A stretch of DNA of 51,360 nt from Bordetella parapertussis (GCA_945861305.1 CAMATW010000018.1:1-51360); one strand, 5' to 3'; shown: positions 36,865-46,536, counted from the first letter of the stretch. Notes: generated from the letters alone by a model not told the origin. Program-made: numbers and translations.

Positions 36865-37854
36865 TCAAGAGCGAGCAATCCGAAGCTTCTCGCCCAGCAA
36901 ACGAATGGCACCCGCGATACCTGTTGGCATGGTGTACATAAACAGGATCAACATGGTTCCATAGATGGCCCAAGGAGCAGCCTTAGAAATCTGGTCAGCG
37001 ATATTGGGAATGAACTGAATAAATATCGCGCCATACAAAGCACCAGTCAAGGAGGTCACTCCGCCAATCACCATGCCAACCAGTAATGTGATCGACAGGA
37101 AAACGGTGAAACTGTCGGGTGCCACAAAGGCCACCAAAATAGCGCTGAGTGCACCCGCCACGCCAGTGAACATGGCGCTCACACCAAAAGCCAGACTTTT
37201 GTACATCGGCGTGTTTATACCCATGGAGGCGGCAGCAATAGGTTGGTCACGAATGGCGATAAGGGCACGACCTACTCGGCCGCGAATCAGATTCCAACCA
37301 ATGACGAACATCACCAAGGTGACTGCCAAGGTAAGGAAATAAAGCCAACGGTCAGAGTTGAGCTTCAAGCCGAACAAAGACTCCCAAGGTGGGTCGGGTT
37401 TCATGATCACAATGCCTTGCACCCCACCGGTCAGAAACTCTAGGTGCTTAAACTTGAGCAGCTGAGGCAAGGCCACAGCCAAAGCAAATGTGGCCAAAGC
37501 CAAGTAGTGACCCTCTAGTCGAAGGGCGGGTAAGCCAAACAAAAAGCCAACCACCAAACAGATGAAGGCCGCAATCGGGATGGTCATCCAATAGGGAATA
37601 TTCATTTTGTCCATCAGGATGGCACTGGTGTAGGCACCGATGGCCAAGAAGGCTCCGTGTCCCAAAGAGATTTGACCACTGTACCCAATAAGAATATTCA
37701 TTCCGACCAAGGCAATGGCATAGCTCAATACCATGGAGGCTTGAAACACATGGTAATTAGAAATGAAAAAGGGCAGGACGCAGGCCACGATCAGGCCCAA
37801 CACGATTCGAATCCAAGGGATCGAATTTTCGGAAGATAGTAAATTGGCAGACAT
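36865..37854 (-). CDS. livM: Branched-chain-type ABC transporter permease LivM (system 2)
   Basis: A 329-aa permease with about ten membrane helices. NILIGYSGQISLGHGAFLAIGAYT near residue 53 and ALRLEGHYLALATFALAVALPQL are LivM signatures; IRDQPIAAASMGINTPMYKSLAF is the ATPase-contacting loop. It follows livH by 5 nt. A complete, ordinary protein. Confidence 0.9.
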   Translation of the reverse strand: MSANLLSSENSIPWIRIVLGLIVACVLPFFISNYHVFQASMVLSYAIALVGMNILIGYSGQISLGHGAFLAIGAYTSAILMDKMNIPYWMTIPIAAFICLVVGFLFGLPALRLEGHYLALATFALAVALPQLLKFKHLEFLTGGVQGIVIMKPDPPWESLFGLKLNSDRWLYFLTLAVTLVMFVIGWNLIRGRVGRALIAIRDQPIAAASMGINTPMYKSLAFGVSAMFTGVAGALSAILVAFVAPDSFTVFLSITLLVGMVIGGVTSLTGALYGAIFIQFIPNIADQISKAAPWAIYGTMLILFMYTMPTGIAGAIRLLGEKLRIARS

Positions 37855-37859
37855 CTAAT

Positions 37860-38732
37860 TCAGACCCTTGAAACAATCACTTTACCGAACAGACCGGCAG
37901 GTTTAATGGTCAACACAACAATGATCAGTACCAATGCGACCGACAACTTGAGTTCGGTGCCAATGACATAGGCACCTAGAATATTTTCAAGAATGCCAAC
38001 GATAAAACCTCCCAATACGGCACCCCCTGGGCTATCAATACCCCCCACCAATGCTGCAGCAAAGGCGTAGAGCAAGATCCCCGACATCATGTTCGGCTCT
38101 AAGAACACCACAGGCGCAATCATCATGCCCGCAACAGAGCCAATGGCGGCAGCAAGCCCCCAGCCCAAGGCCAACATCCAACCCACGCGGATGCCCACCA
38201 GACGGCTAGAGTGGGGGTTTTGCGCTGCTGCGCGCATGGCCAGTCCCAGCGGGGTGAACTTGAAAAAGCTATAAAGTAAAAGCAGAAGCATCATGGTGAC
38301 GCAAATAGAGCCAAGTTCGTGAGAAGAGATGAAATACAAACCAAACGGCGGTTCTTTGGGAAAAGGCGATGGAAAGGCTTTGATGGTGTAGGTGAAAATC
38401 CAACCGGCAATACTGTTCAGTATGACAAGCAGTCCAATAAAAACCACCACAATGTTGAGTACCGGCGCATTTTCGACGGGTCTAATGATGATGCGCTGAA
38501 TCAAGACCCCCAAGCTAAACGATAACAAGACGGTACAGATGAAAGCCAGCCAATAAGGGACGCCAGCGTTAATCAGCGTCCAAGCCATATAGGTGGCAAA
38601 CATGGCAATTTCACCTTGCGCAAAATTGATGTGGTGCGTCGATTGGTAAATCATCACCAGAGCCAAGGCAAGGCTGGCGTAAACCCCTCCAGTGGCAATC
38701 CCGGCTACAACTTGGTGAATGAAGGTTTCCAT
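37860..38732 (-). CDS. livH: Branched-chain-type ABC transporter permease LivH (system 2)
   Basis: A 290-aa permease starting METFIHQVVAGIATGGVYASLALALVM. HHINFAQGEIAMFATYMAW is the helix 2 signature and RAAAQNPHSSRLVGIRV the coupling loop. The ATG at 38732 is chosen; the open frame extends 49 residues upstream into the end of livF without family-like sequence. Confidence 0.9.
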   Translation of the reverse strand: METFIHQVVAGIATGGVYASLALALVMIYQSTHHINFAQGEIAMFATYMAWTLINAGVPYWLAFICTVLLSFSLGVLIQRIIIRPVENAPVLNIVVVFIGLLVILNSIAGWIFTYTIKAFPSPFPKEPPFGLYFISSHELGSICVTMMLLLLLYSFFKFTPLGLAMRAAAQNPHSSRLVGIRVGWMLALGWGLAAAIGSVAGMMIAPVVFLEPNMMSGILLYAFAAALVGGIDSPGGAVLGGFIVGILENILGAYVIGTELKLSVALVLIIVVLTIKPAGLFGKVIVSRV

Positions 38733-38742
38733 GCAGAGATTC

Positions 38743-39459
38743 TCAGTAGCCGAGGTATGAGCGACGAACAGCCTCATCTTGTTTAAGGTCTTCGGAAAGC
38801 CCCGACAACACAAGCTTGCCAGTTTCCAAAAGGTAGGCGTACTTTGCCATATCGAGTGCCATGGCCGCGTTTTGTTCAACCAATAAGATGGTTACTTTAT
38901 CGCTCTGGTTGATGGTATCCATGATGTCGAAAATCTCTCTCACAATGAGTGGTGCCAAGCCAAACGAAGGCTCGTCCAGTAGCAGCAATCGGGGGCGCAA
39001 CATCAAGGCCCTTGCAATTGCCAGCATTTGTTGCTCACCACCAGAAAGAGTGCCCGCTTGCTGATTACGCCTTTCTTTCAAGCGTGGAAAGTAGCTGTAC
39101 ATCTTCTCCTGATCCATTGCCACCTCGTCTTTGTCTTTGCGGGTGTAACTGCCAAGTTGCAAATTTTCCTCGGTGGAAAGGCTGCCGAAGGTGCCACGAC
39201 CGTCGGGCACATGCGCCACACCCAGTCGAACGATATCTTCGGTTGCCTTTCCTTCAATGGCCTGACCATCGAAGATAATTTGACCGCGAACTTTGATCAT
39301 TTTGCACAAAGCGCGCAGCGTTGTGGTTTTACCCGCACCGTTGGCACCCAGCAAAGTAGTGATACTGCCCTCCTCAATTTCCATTGACAGACCATGCAGC
39401 ACTTCGGTGCCACCATAACCAGCAAAAAGGTCTTTGACTTCCAGAAGCATTCGGCTCAT
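38743..39459 (-). CDS. livF: Branched-chain-type ABC transporter ATPase LivF (system 2)
   Basis: A 238-aa ATPase: Walker A GANGAGKTT, signature LSGGEQQMLAIARAL and Walker B LLLLDEPSFGLAP, with the H-loop replaced by VEQN as is usual in LivF. Overlaps livG by 4 nt (ATGA) and precedes livH by 10 nt. Confidence 0.9.
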   Translation of the reverse strand: MSRMLLEVKDLFAGYGGTEVLHGLSMEIEEGSITTLLGANGAGKTTTLRALCKMIKVRGQIIFDGQAIEGKATEDIVRLGVAHVPDGRGTFGSLSTEENLQLGSYTRKDKDEVAMDQEKMYSYFPRLKERRNQQAGTLSGGEQQMLAIARALMLRPRLLLLDEPSFGLAPLIVREIFDIMDTINQSDKVTILLVEQNAAMALDMAKYAYLLETGKLVLSGLSEDLKQDEAVRRSYLGY

Positions 39460-40268
39460 TTTGAAGACCCTAGGTAAGCTTGGATCACATCAGGATGTTG
39501 GCGGACTTTAGAAGGGGTGTCATCGGCAATTTTTTTGCCGAAATTCAGAGCCACTACTTTGTCCGAGACACTCATCACAAGACTCATGTGGTGCTCCACC
39601 AGTAGAACTGTGATCTTGAATTCGTCACGGATTCGCTTGATCAGATTGCCCAAGGCGCTGACTTCTTCATGGTTCAGGCCAGCGGCTGGTTCGTCCAGCA
39701 ACAAGAGTTTGGGCTGGCTGGCTAATGCACGGGCAAGTTCAACGCGTTTTTGCGTTCCAAAAGGTAAGTCGGAAACTTTACGCAGCGCCACCGAATGCAA
39801 ATCTAAAAATTCGATCAATTGCATTGCGTTATGTTGTATTTTGGCTTCTTCTTGACTTACACCAGGTAGTCTCAGAGCGTGATCCAGAAAACCTTTTTTT
39901 GCACGGCAGTGTGAACCCACCTTGATGTTGTCCAACACTGACATGGTTTTGTAAAGTGCCAAATTCTGAAAGGTACGGCCAATTCCAATTTCTGCGGTCT
40001 TATGGCGTGTCATGCCTTCCAAGCTGTGTCCATCAAAATGTATTTGACCATTGCTGTACTCATATAGGCGAGAGAGGCAGTTGAACAAAGTGGTTTTGCC
40101 TGCACCGTTGGGGCCAATAAGGCCGGCGATCTGTCCTTTTTGAACATTGAAGGAGACACCGTCTAAAGCGACAATGCCGCGGAATTTGACGGTAACTTGC
40201 GAAACAGACAGAAGGACGGGTGCATCGGCACTGTGGCCAATCTCGTCAAAAGTATCCTGTATGGTCAT
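39456..40268 (-). CDS. livG: Branched-chain-type ABC transporter ATPase LivG (system 2)
   Basis: A 270-aa ATPase with a 20-residue N-terminal extension before the ABC core. Walker A is GPNGAGKTT, the LivG segment is GIGRTFQNLALYKTMSVLDN, a variant signature LPFGTQKRVELARAL stands in place of LSGGQ, and Walker B is LLLLDEPAAGLNHEE. First gene of operon 2. The 172-bp region upstream contains a 24-base sequence shared with the gap near 20911. Confidence 0.9.
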   Translation of the reverse strand: MTIQDTFDEIGHSADAPVLLSVSQVTVKFRGIVALDGVSFNVQKGQIAGLIGPNGAGKTTLFNCLSRLYEYSNGQIHFDGHSLEGMTRHKTAEIGIGRTFQNLALYKTMSVLDNIKVGSHCRAKKGFLDHALRLPGVSQEEAKIQHNAMQLIEFLDLHSVALRKVSDLPFGTQKRVELARALASQPKLLLLDEPAAGLNHEEVSALGNLIKRIRDEFKITVLLVEHHMSLVMSVSDKVVALNFGKKIADDTPSKVRQHPDVIQAYLGSSK

Positions 40269-40440
40269 TCATCCCCTTCACAAGGTTCGGGTTAAAAAAA
40301 CTTATTTCGATACTCCCAGAAATAAACACTGTGACTATAGGGAGTTTACCGAACAGATTTACGAATATTAAACACCAACGAACTGACGTCATCTCTGCGT
40401 GCATTTGTGCCCAGACAGGCAAAAAAAAATAGTATCGTGT

Positions 40441-41253
40441 TTATTTTTCTAGGGTAGCTGATTCTTCAGAGGTCAAAATTGGGCCGTCAAGACTAACTTT
40501 TTCATCCTGCACTTTTTCACTCTTGAATTTTTCAATGATTGGCTTTAATTTTGGGTCAATATGCGTCTCGTCATAACCATTAAATAGGGTTCCCAGTAGA
40601 CTGCGCTTAACATCACTTGAGCCCATAGCCCAATCAAAAATTGGGAATGTGAGATTCATATTTTTATGCATCATGATCCCTAGATTGTGATGAGACGCGT
40701 GATGGCGGCGAATAGTGTTGATGAACGGCATATTTCTAACAAACCAATTTTCTTGCACATGACAGCAATAGTGAAATGTTTCATAAATCAAGTAGTGAGA
40801 AATCATTGTCATAAACAGAATATAGCCAGTATTGGCGTTAATAAGTTGTGAGGCAATGTATCCAAATAAAGTTCCTGTCACAACCAACACAGTTAGAACA
40901 CGCCATGGAAAAAAAACAATCCTAAACTCTCGTGTAGTGTCGATTGTGTAGTCAGTATCTGTAAAGTACTGATGATGTTGGCGAGTATGTCGATCATAGA
41001 TTGACCTTAAAGCAAACACATCAATCAATCTGTGCATCACATACTTATGCATAGCCCACTCGATTAAATTACCTGTTATTGCAACAGGAATTATCGTGAG
41101 CCAAGCCAAGGTTGGATTCTCTAGGTGCTGAGAACAGTAAAAAATAAGAAGTAATCCAAAGACGTAGATAAATCCAATATGCACTAAGCCGTTGTAGATT
41201 GGACTAATTTGATTTTTATACTCCAAACGGAACTTCTCTTGACGTGGTGACAT
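40441..41253 (-). CDS. Fatty-acid hydroxylase / sterol desaturase family membrane protein
   Basis: A 270-aa di-iron membrane oxygenase. The histidine clusters are complete: H69xxxxH74 (HKYVMH), H89xxxH93H94 (HTRQHH), H153, H161 and H165, and H184H185xxH188H189 (RRHHASHH), with several membrane helices. Such enzymes hydroxylate or desaturate fatty acids, sterols or carotenoids. I start at ATG 41253; the longer frame (to 41382) would take its first 43 codons from an unrelated duplicated fragment (41259-41373). The upstream region of this gene has thus been replaced, and no Shine-Dalgarno is visible. Confidence 0.82.
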   Translation of the reverse strand: MSPRQEKFRLEYKNQISPIYNGLVHIGFIYVFGLLLIFYCSQHLENPTLAWLTIIPVAITGNLIEWAMHKYVMHRLIDVFALRSIYDRHTRQHHQYFTDTDYTIDTTREFRIVFFPWRVLTVLVVTGTLFGYIASQLINANTGYILFMTMISHYLIYETFHYCCHVQENWFVRNMPFINTIRRHHASHHNLGIMMHKNMNLTFPIFDWAMGSSDVKRSLLGTLFNGYDETHIDPKLKPIIEKFKSEKVQDEKVSLDGPILTSEESATLEK

Positions 41254-41258
41254 ATGGA

Positions 41259-41373
41259 CTGGTTGTGGAAATGTATGCATCCCTGCTCCATTCATTAAAG
41301 AACTTAACTTCTCAAATTCAGATCTTATCGATACCAATATACAGGCAATTTTCCACCTCAGCAAATATGGGAC
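41259..41373 (+). repeat. 115-bp duplicated gene fragment, copy 1
   Basis: Aligns without gaps to 48128-48242 with 8 differences (93% identity). On the plus strand both copies read as the same protein segment (IKELNFSNSDLIDTNIQAIF versus IKELDFSNSDLIDTNLQAIF) in one frame. In copy 1 the frame ends shortly after the repeat (LLNRI). Source gene not recognised. It abuts the fatty-acid hydroxylase start. Confidence 0.85.
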
Positions 41374-41532
41374 GCTGCTCAATAGGATTTAAGCTTGAAC
41401 GGGATGGCGATGATTTGCTAGCGCATCCAGGGCTCACAGTGATACCTTTAGCAACCTTTGGCACCACCAATACGGCCTTGGACCTTTAGGCCCTTGGGGA
41501 TTACGTATTCATTTTTAACCATTGATCCAACA
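41374..41532. other. Gap with a second short gene remnant
   Basis: A plus-strand frame here contains FKLERDGDDLLAHPGLTVIP and LATFGTTNTALDL before its stop near 41487, with no start of its own. Family not recognised. Likely another fragment joined to the duplicated piece at left. Nothing else was seen. Confidence 0.3.
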
Positions 41533-43275
41533 TCAATCTTCTACTTCGCTACCGCGGTCAAAATCTTTCAGCAAGGCATACCGTTTATTTCTTTGCTCTT
41601 GAACCATGCGAATAACGCGCTTCATTGGAACACCCACCAAAGAAAGTGCATGCGTAGCCAACATCAAAGACCCTTCAATCGTTTCTGGCACCACTTCTGC
41701 AGCTCCAGCTGCTTGAAGTTTCTCCAAGTCCAAATCGTCTTGTGTTCTAACAATAACCGGCACATGTGGAGCATGCTCTTCGGTAAGCGCAAGCACACGC
41801 ATGGCAGACGCATTTTCTAAATAAGTGACGACCACTGCACTTGCTCGCACCAACCCAACCGCCATGAGTGACTGCAAACGTGCTGCATCGCCATAGACAA
41901 CCTGTTCACCATGGGATTGTGCTCGACTGATTCGGTCTGGATCCAAATCTAGAGCCATGTAAGGAACGTTTTGAGTCTGCAATAGCTTGGCTAAGTTTTG
42001 ACCACACCGCCCATAACCACAAATGATGATGTGCTTTTCGATATCCATGCTTTTTTGTGCAATTTGGGTCATTCCTAGAGATTGCTGCAACCAATCGCTA
42101 GAAGACCATTTCATCACCCATTCGTTGGCGTTCATGATGATGAAAGGCGTAGCCAACATGGAAAGCACCATGCTGGCCAGCACAGGGTTAAGCCAATCTG
42201 CAGGAATCAATTGATTTTGGCTACCCAGTGTGAGCAACACAAAACCGAACTCGCCTGCTTGCGCCAAATACAAACCAGTCCGCAAAGAAATACCCTCACT
42301 GGCAACGCTCAATCGAGTAACGACGGCGATAAGTACAAATTTGAAAACAACGGGCACCGTGAACAAAAACAATACGAATGCCCATCGATCCCAAATAATG
42401 CGCCAGTCAAGCATCATTCCAATGGTGATGAAGAAAAGTCCAAGCAAGATGTCGTGAAACGGCTTGATGTCCATCTCAACCCGGTGCTTGAATTCAGTTT
42501 CGGAAATCAACATGCCGGCAACAAAAGCGCCCAGAGCCAAGCTAAGTCCGGCAAGCTCAGTCAGCCATGCCAAGCTCAATGTGATCAACAAGACGTTCAT
42601 CACAAAAAGCTCTTCGCTTTGACGGCGAGCCACCAATAACAGCCACCAACGCATCAGTCTCTGCCCACCGGTTAGCAACAAGGTAATCAATGCTGCGGCT
42701 TTGAGCGCAGCCAGTAACAAAGCAGGTAGCAATTGTTCCGCAGGCGCATTCAGCGCAGGAATGAGAACCAACAATGGCACGACCGCTAAATCTTGGAAGA
42801 GCAACACGCCAACCACACGCTTTCCATGCTCAGTGTCCAATTCCAAATTGTCAGACATCAGCTTGATCACAATGGCAGTGCTGCTCATGGCCAAGGCACC
42901 CGACAAAGCCAGCGCCGTCTGCCACTTCATTTGCCAAAAAGTGGGTGCAATGCTATTCAATAACAAAGACCCCATGGTTAAAAACGCAATGGTCATCACC
43001 ACTTGGAGTACACCTAACCCAAATACATGCTTTTTCATGGACTTCAGCTTGGGCAAATTGAATTCCAGTCCAATGACAAACATCAGAAAGACCACACCAA
43101 ACTCGGCCAGATGGCGAATGCTTTCGGAGTTTTGCGCCAAGGCAAGCGCATTGGGTCCAATCAAGACGCCGACAAGCAAATAGCCCAGCATTGGCGGTAG
43201 CTTCAGTAGACGACAGCCCACAACACCCAACACGGCGGCCAACAGGTATAAAAGCATTAATTCCAAGGATGTCAT
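41533..43275 (-). CDS. Kef-type monovalent cation:proton antiporter with TrkA-N domain
   Basis: A 580-aa CPA2-family antiporter or K+ efflux system. About 12-13 N-terminal membrane helices include GYLLVGVLIGPNALAL and ALSGALAMSSTAIVIKLMSD, the conserved ion-pathway region. A cytoplasmic RCK/TrkA-N domain starts near residue 410 with the Rossmann motif IIICGYGRCGQNLAKLL. A further short segment carries multiple acids at the C-terminus. Resembles KefB/KefC; no KefF/KefG ancillary oxidoreductase is adjacent. The RCK domain implies control by NAD(H) or glutathione adducts as in Kef proteins. Confidence 0.9.
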   Translation of the reverse strand: MTSLELMLLYLLAAVLGVVGCRLLKLPPMLGYLLVGVLIGPNALALAQNSESIRHLAEFGVVFLMFVIGLEFNLPKLKSMKKHVFGLGVLQVVMTIAFLTMGSLLLNSIAPTFWQMKWQTALALSGALAMSSTAIVIKLMSDNLELDTEHGKRVVGVLLFQDLAVVPLLVLIPALNAPAEQLLPALLLAALKAAALITLLLTGGQRLMRWWLLLVARRQSEELFVMNVLLITLSLAWLTELAGLSLALGAFVAGMLISETEFKHRVEMDIKPFHDILLGLFFITIGMMLDWRIIWDRWAFVLFLFTVPVVFKFVLIAVVTRLSVASEGISLRTGLYLAQAGEFGFVLLTLGSQNQLIPADWLNPVLASMVLSMLATPFIIMNANEWVMKWSSSDWLQQSLGMTQIAQKSMDIEKHIIICGYGRCGQNLAKLLQTQNVPYMALDLDPDRISRAQSHGEQVVYGDAARLQSLMAVGLVRASAVVVTYLENASAMRVLALTEEHAPHVPVIVRTQDDLDLEKLQAAGAAEVVPETIEGSLMLATHALSLVGVPMKRVIRMVQEQRNKRYALLKDFDRGSEVED

Positions 43276-43343
43276 AACGCTATCCTAACTAAATCAAACC
43301 GAGTTGCGGCTATTTGCACTAACTTGTAAAGGGATAGTCCAAG

Positions 43344-44099
43344 TTAAAAATCTTTTGAGGAGCGTTTATCTTTCAAGTGGTGCGGCAGGCCACGACTCTG
43401 CAACACCACCAACCCTTTAGGTGTTTGCAAATGGGCTGAGATATTTGCTTCGCCACTGCTCAATTCAATGTCTTTTAAATGAACCGCTTTGTAAGCGCTT
43501 GTCAGTAGGTCTGTCGCTGGGTGCGAGACCGTGATACTTTGCAAGCTCACGCTGGATGGGGGCAAGCTGTTGCTCGGGTGCAGGCGCATGGGCTCAGCCT
43601 CATCCGGCTTACCCCATTGAATCAATGTCGGCAGTATGCCGTCGTACAGTCTTTGTCCGTCGTTGCGCACGGTGATTTGCCAGTTCAGTATTCCTTTACC
43701 AGTGCGGCGATTCGCATGAACCACAGAGCCTACATCCAGACCCTGCGCTTTCCAGATGTTGCTCGCCAATTGAATATCTTTCGTGCTCACCACAAAATGT
43801 ATCAATGCAGGTTGTTGCGCAATCGATGCTTGTAAACCGTCGTCATCCAAGTCGAACCAGCGCTTGTTCGCACTGCGTTTTTGTGCGCAAGCGTCGGGAT
43901 TGATAGCGATGATTTCAAAATAAGCCATGGGATAGCGCGACGTGGCAATTTTGAACAAACGATTGTGTGTGCCGAATTGTTCATGTTCACCGCCCGCTTG
44001 CGGTGTGATACCCAAAGTGGCTTCGCACCAAGCGGTTCCCTCTTCAAGGCTGCGGGCCGCAACCACCAGGTGATCAATATTTGTTTGAAGAATAACCAA
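43344..44099 (-). CDS. VOC/glyoxalase-like domain protein
   Basis: A 251-aa protein of the glyoxalase-like (Glyoxalase_3 type) family. It begins TNIDHLVVAARSLEEGTAWCEATLGITPQ, a typical first beta-alpha-beta unit, and has THNRLFKI and YFEIIAINP further on. The start appears to be TTG at 44099, preceded by CGAGAG. No ATG is available near the domain start. Function unknown. It overlaps the stop end of the truncated dioxygenase upstream by about 26 nt, which suggests the TTG start arose or was exposed by that deletion. Confidence 0.72.
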   Translation of the reverse strand: MVILQTNIDHLVVAARSLEEGTAWCEATLGITPQAGGEHEQFGTHNRLFKIATSRYPMAYFEIIAINPDACAQKRSANKRWFDLDDDGLQASIAQQPALIHFVVSTKDIQLASNIWKAQGLDVGSVVHANRRTGKGILNWQITVRNDGQRLYDGILPTLIQWGKPDEAEPMRLHPSNSLPPSSVSLQSITVSHPATDLLTSAYKAVHLKDIELSSGEANISAHLQTPKGLVVLQSRGLPHHLKDKRSSKDF

Positions 44100-44514
44100 A
44101 TCTCTCGTTTATTAAATTACCTTTACGAGTATCACACTTAATGCAATCAACTTGGCAAAAGTCCAACATGACACCAGGCATAGGTCTACATGCTGTATCA
44201 ACAACAAGACCAGTCAAACGCATTCGCGGCGATTTCATTTTTGGTTCTACAAGATTGACACGCTCTGGTAAGAGGGGCATGAAGAAGGGCCCTTGCATTT
44301 GGGAAGGCGTTTGTTTACCACACAAATGATTAGCTGACTGCTGCGCTAAAGACTTGCGGCTAGTTACTATTGCAGGTGCGATTAACCCGAAAGAAATTGC
44401 AAGGCGTCCATAACGCTGCAAAATATATCGACGAGAAATTAGGTCTTTTTGCAATGATGTGCTCCAAGTTTTAAAGCGATTAAAAAAATTAAAAACAGGT
44501 TTTTTCATATCCAT
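44074..44514 (-). pseudogene. Truncated intradiol ring-cleavage dioxygenase homologue
   Basis: The 146-residue frame starts with a Tat-like leader (SRRYILQRYGRLAISFGL). It continues with the N-terminal half of an extracellular/intradiol dioxygenase-like domain: TPSQMQGPFF, RMRLTGLVVDTACRPMPGVMLDF. Where the family continues with WQAD and then the iron-binding Tyr/His ligands, this one reads CQVDCIK and ends in unrelated residues. The catalytic half is missing, so it cannot bind iron in the normal way. A deletion fused it to the VOC gene. Best called a pseudogene. Confidence 0.72.
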
Positions 44515-44520
44515 TGTTGG

Positions 44521-46536
44521 TCAAAATTTATCCCATAGCTGTCTAACAACATATTCAGCACCTCTAAGGCTAAGGTGATCATCATCTATATAAAACAAGA
44601 TACCGTTCTTTGAACCGAAACACCACTCGTCATCGCACAATGCTTGGGCTAAATCTACAGCTTTAATTTCTGGTCTTTCTGCAAGTATTGAATCCACGCC
44701 AGCCCTGTGCATTTTGGTTCTTGCTACAAAATCACTTTTTCTAACTGCACATGGGTCCATCGCCTTATGGGTAATGACTATCGGCCTGAAAGTAAAACAG
44801 CTTCTGATATCAAAACCAAGTTCTGGAACATCATGCAAAAACGTTACTTTTTTATCTGAGGCTAACAAAGCATCCAAGGTATTTGACAAACCCCTCAGAA
44901 AAACCTCTTCATTGTTTCGCAGGCCACTCTCTTCGTCATCAAAGTGCAAAACCCAGGCTCCAAATTGTGATGCCTCCACATCTCCAAACCCTTTACCGGT
45001 TGTGTACATGGGTCCTCTGCTTGTCAGTATGACTTCCTTGATTGCAGGATCGTTGATGACTCTCAGGATAGCTTGAGTGCCTTTTTTTATACAGTTTCTG
45101 GTGTCTCCACCTAGGTCTTGAATGACAACATTTAAGAGTGGTGGACATCCATCGCTTCCACCATAAAGACCTACGGACTGACCTTTGGCTTTAAAACGCT
45201 CAACCAGACCAGCGTAAATGGTCAGTGCATGGCTATCCCCAATAACCACAGTTGATGGGTCAGGTCCACTTGATAGGCAGCGGGGACCCTCATTACTGGA
45301 GTCGCGGCAATACCAATCCATACTGGTCGGAATATTGAATGCAAGGTCAGAGATTTGTTCTTCGATCAATTGATTGGAAAATCTTGACTTGAATCCATCC
45401 GAAATGTAAGTAGTAAAGCCCAAACTTGCTGTGATCAACATCAGTGTGATTAAAGTGTAAGTTTTAGCCTTTAGATTTCGGCCAAAACGAATTGGGCGCT
45501 CAATAAAGTAGTAGGTCAGCAAAGCCAAAACGAATGCAATGGCTATACATAAAATGCGAATTTGCCAATTTGGCTGACTTTGTTCAAGAATTCTTGCAAA
45601 TGACAGCAGCGGCCAATGCCATAAGTACAAAGGGTAGCTGATTAACCCAATCCCAACCAGGATTCGGCTAGATAGAACCGATTGGTTAAACCAAGATTTA
45701 TCTCCAGCCAGAATGATCAACAAAGTGCCAAGCACAGGCAATATCGCCCAACTACCTGGAAAGCGCGTGTCTTGATCAATAAAAAGCAGCCCTATCAATA
45801 ACAGCAACAAGCCAAAGAAAGAGAGTCCATGGGTTAAGAATTTGTATTTTTCGAGCTGACCTCTTATTGGGTTCAATCCCATAAAGTTTGCTTGTATAAA
45901 CAAAGCCAACAAACTTCCTGAAAGCAGTTCCCACATGCGGGAGAAAGGCAAGAAAAATGTTGCTGATAGAGATTTTTCAATCATCAACAAGTTCAACAAT
46001 AAAGAGCAAAGCAAAAGGACTGAAGTTATCCTGATTGCATTTAATTTATACATGAATAGCAAGTAAAGAGTGATGGGCCAAAATAAATAAAATTGCTCCT
46101 CTACGCCAAGACTCCAAAGATGTAACAGTGGTTTTGAGTTGGCGGCGTAATCAAAGTAGCCACTCTCGCTCCAAAAAATCCAATTTGGAATTAACAATGC
46201 AGTGGCCGATATGTGCTTGCCCAGTAATTTGTACTCGTCAGATAGCAAAGCGAACCAACCAAATATTTGACAGGCCAGCAACACCAAAATCAGTGATGGA
46301 AAAAGACGTCTTACCCTGCTTGCGTAAAAATCACTGATGCTGAAATTTTGTTTTATAAAACCACCTTGAATAAGGCTGGTAATTAAAAAACCCGAGATCA
46401 CAAAAAAAATATCTACGCCAATAAAACCGCCTGAAACCCATTCTGGAAAAGCATGAAATGCAATGACTGTCAGTACAGCAACTGCACGCAATCCGTCTAT
46501 ATCAGGACGGTAATTTATGGCGTATAAAGATTTCAT
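44521..46536 (-). CDS. Acyltransferase-3 membrane protein with C-terminal SGNH domain (OafA/YrhL type)
   Basis: A 671-aa inner-membrane O-acyltransferase that acetylates cell-surface polysaccharide. Residues about 1-390 are the acyltransferase_3 domain with ten or so helices: PDIDGLRAVAVLTVIAFHAFP with the catalytic His, and GGFIGVDIFFVISGFLI. The C-terminal periplasmic SGNH hydrolase-like domain has the nucleophile Ser in VIGDSHALT and the Asp/His pair in YIDDDHLSLRG. Its start overlaps the stop of the upstream sensor gene by 4 nt (ATGA), so translation is coupled. The substrate glycan is unknown. Confidence 0.9.
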   Translation of the reverse strand: MKSLYAINYRPDIDGLRAVAVLTVIAFHAFPEWVSGGFIGVDIFFVISGFLITSLIQGGFIKQNFSISDFYASRVRRLFPSLILVLLACQIFGWFALLSDEYKLLGKHISATALLIPNWIFWSESGYFDYAANSKPLLHLWSLGVEEQFYLFWPITLYLLFMYKLNAIRITSVLLLCSLLLNLLMIEKSLSATFFLPFSRMWELLSGSLLALFIQANFMGLNPIRGQLEKYKFLTHGLSFFGLLLLLIGLLFIDQDTRFPGSWAILPVLGTLLIILAGDKSWFNQSVLSSRILVGIGLISYPLYLWHWPLLSFARILEQSQPNWQIRILCIAIAFVLALLTYYFIERPIRFGRNLKAKTYTLITLMLITASLGFTTYISDGFKSRFSNQLIEEQISDLAFNIPTSMDWYCRDSSNEGPRCLSSGPDPSTVVIGDSHALTIYAGLVERFKAKGQSVGLYGGSDGCPPLLNVVIQDLGGDTRNCIKKGTQAILRVINDPAIKEVILTSRGPMYTTGKGFGDVEASQFGAWVLHFDDEESGLRNNEEVFLRGLSNTLDALLASDKKVTFLHDVPELGFDIRSCFTFRPIVITHKAMDPCAVRKSDFVARTKMHRAGVDSILAERPEIKAVDLAQALCDDEWCFGSKNGILFYIDDDHLSLRGAEYVVRQLWDKF

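Noticed and set aside
41254..41382. Longer fatty-acid hydroxylase beginning at 41382
   Set aside because: The extra 43 codons are antisense to the duplicated fragment and unrelated to the family.
44714..45076. Plus-strand frames inside the acyltransferase gene
   Set aside because: Antisense shadows of a well-supported gene with complete catalytic motifs; no start signal or family of their own.
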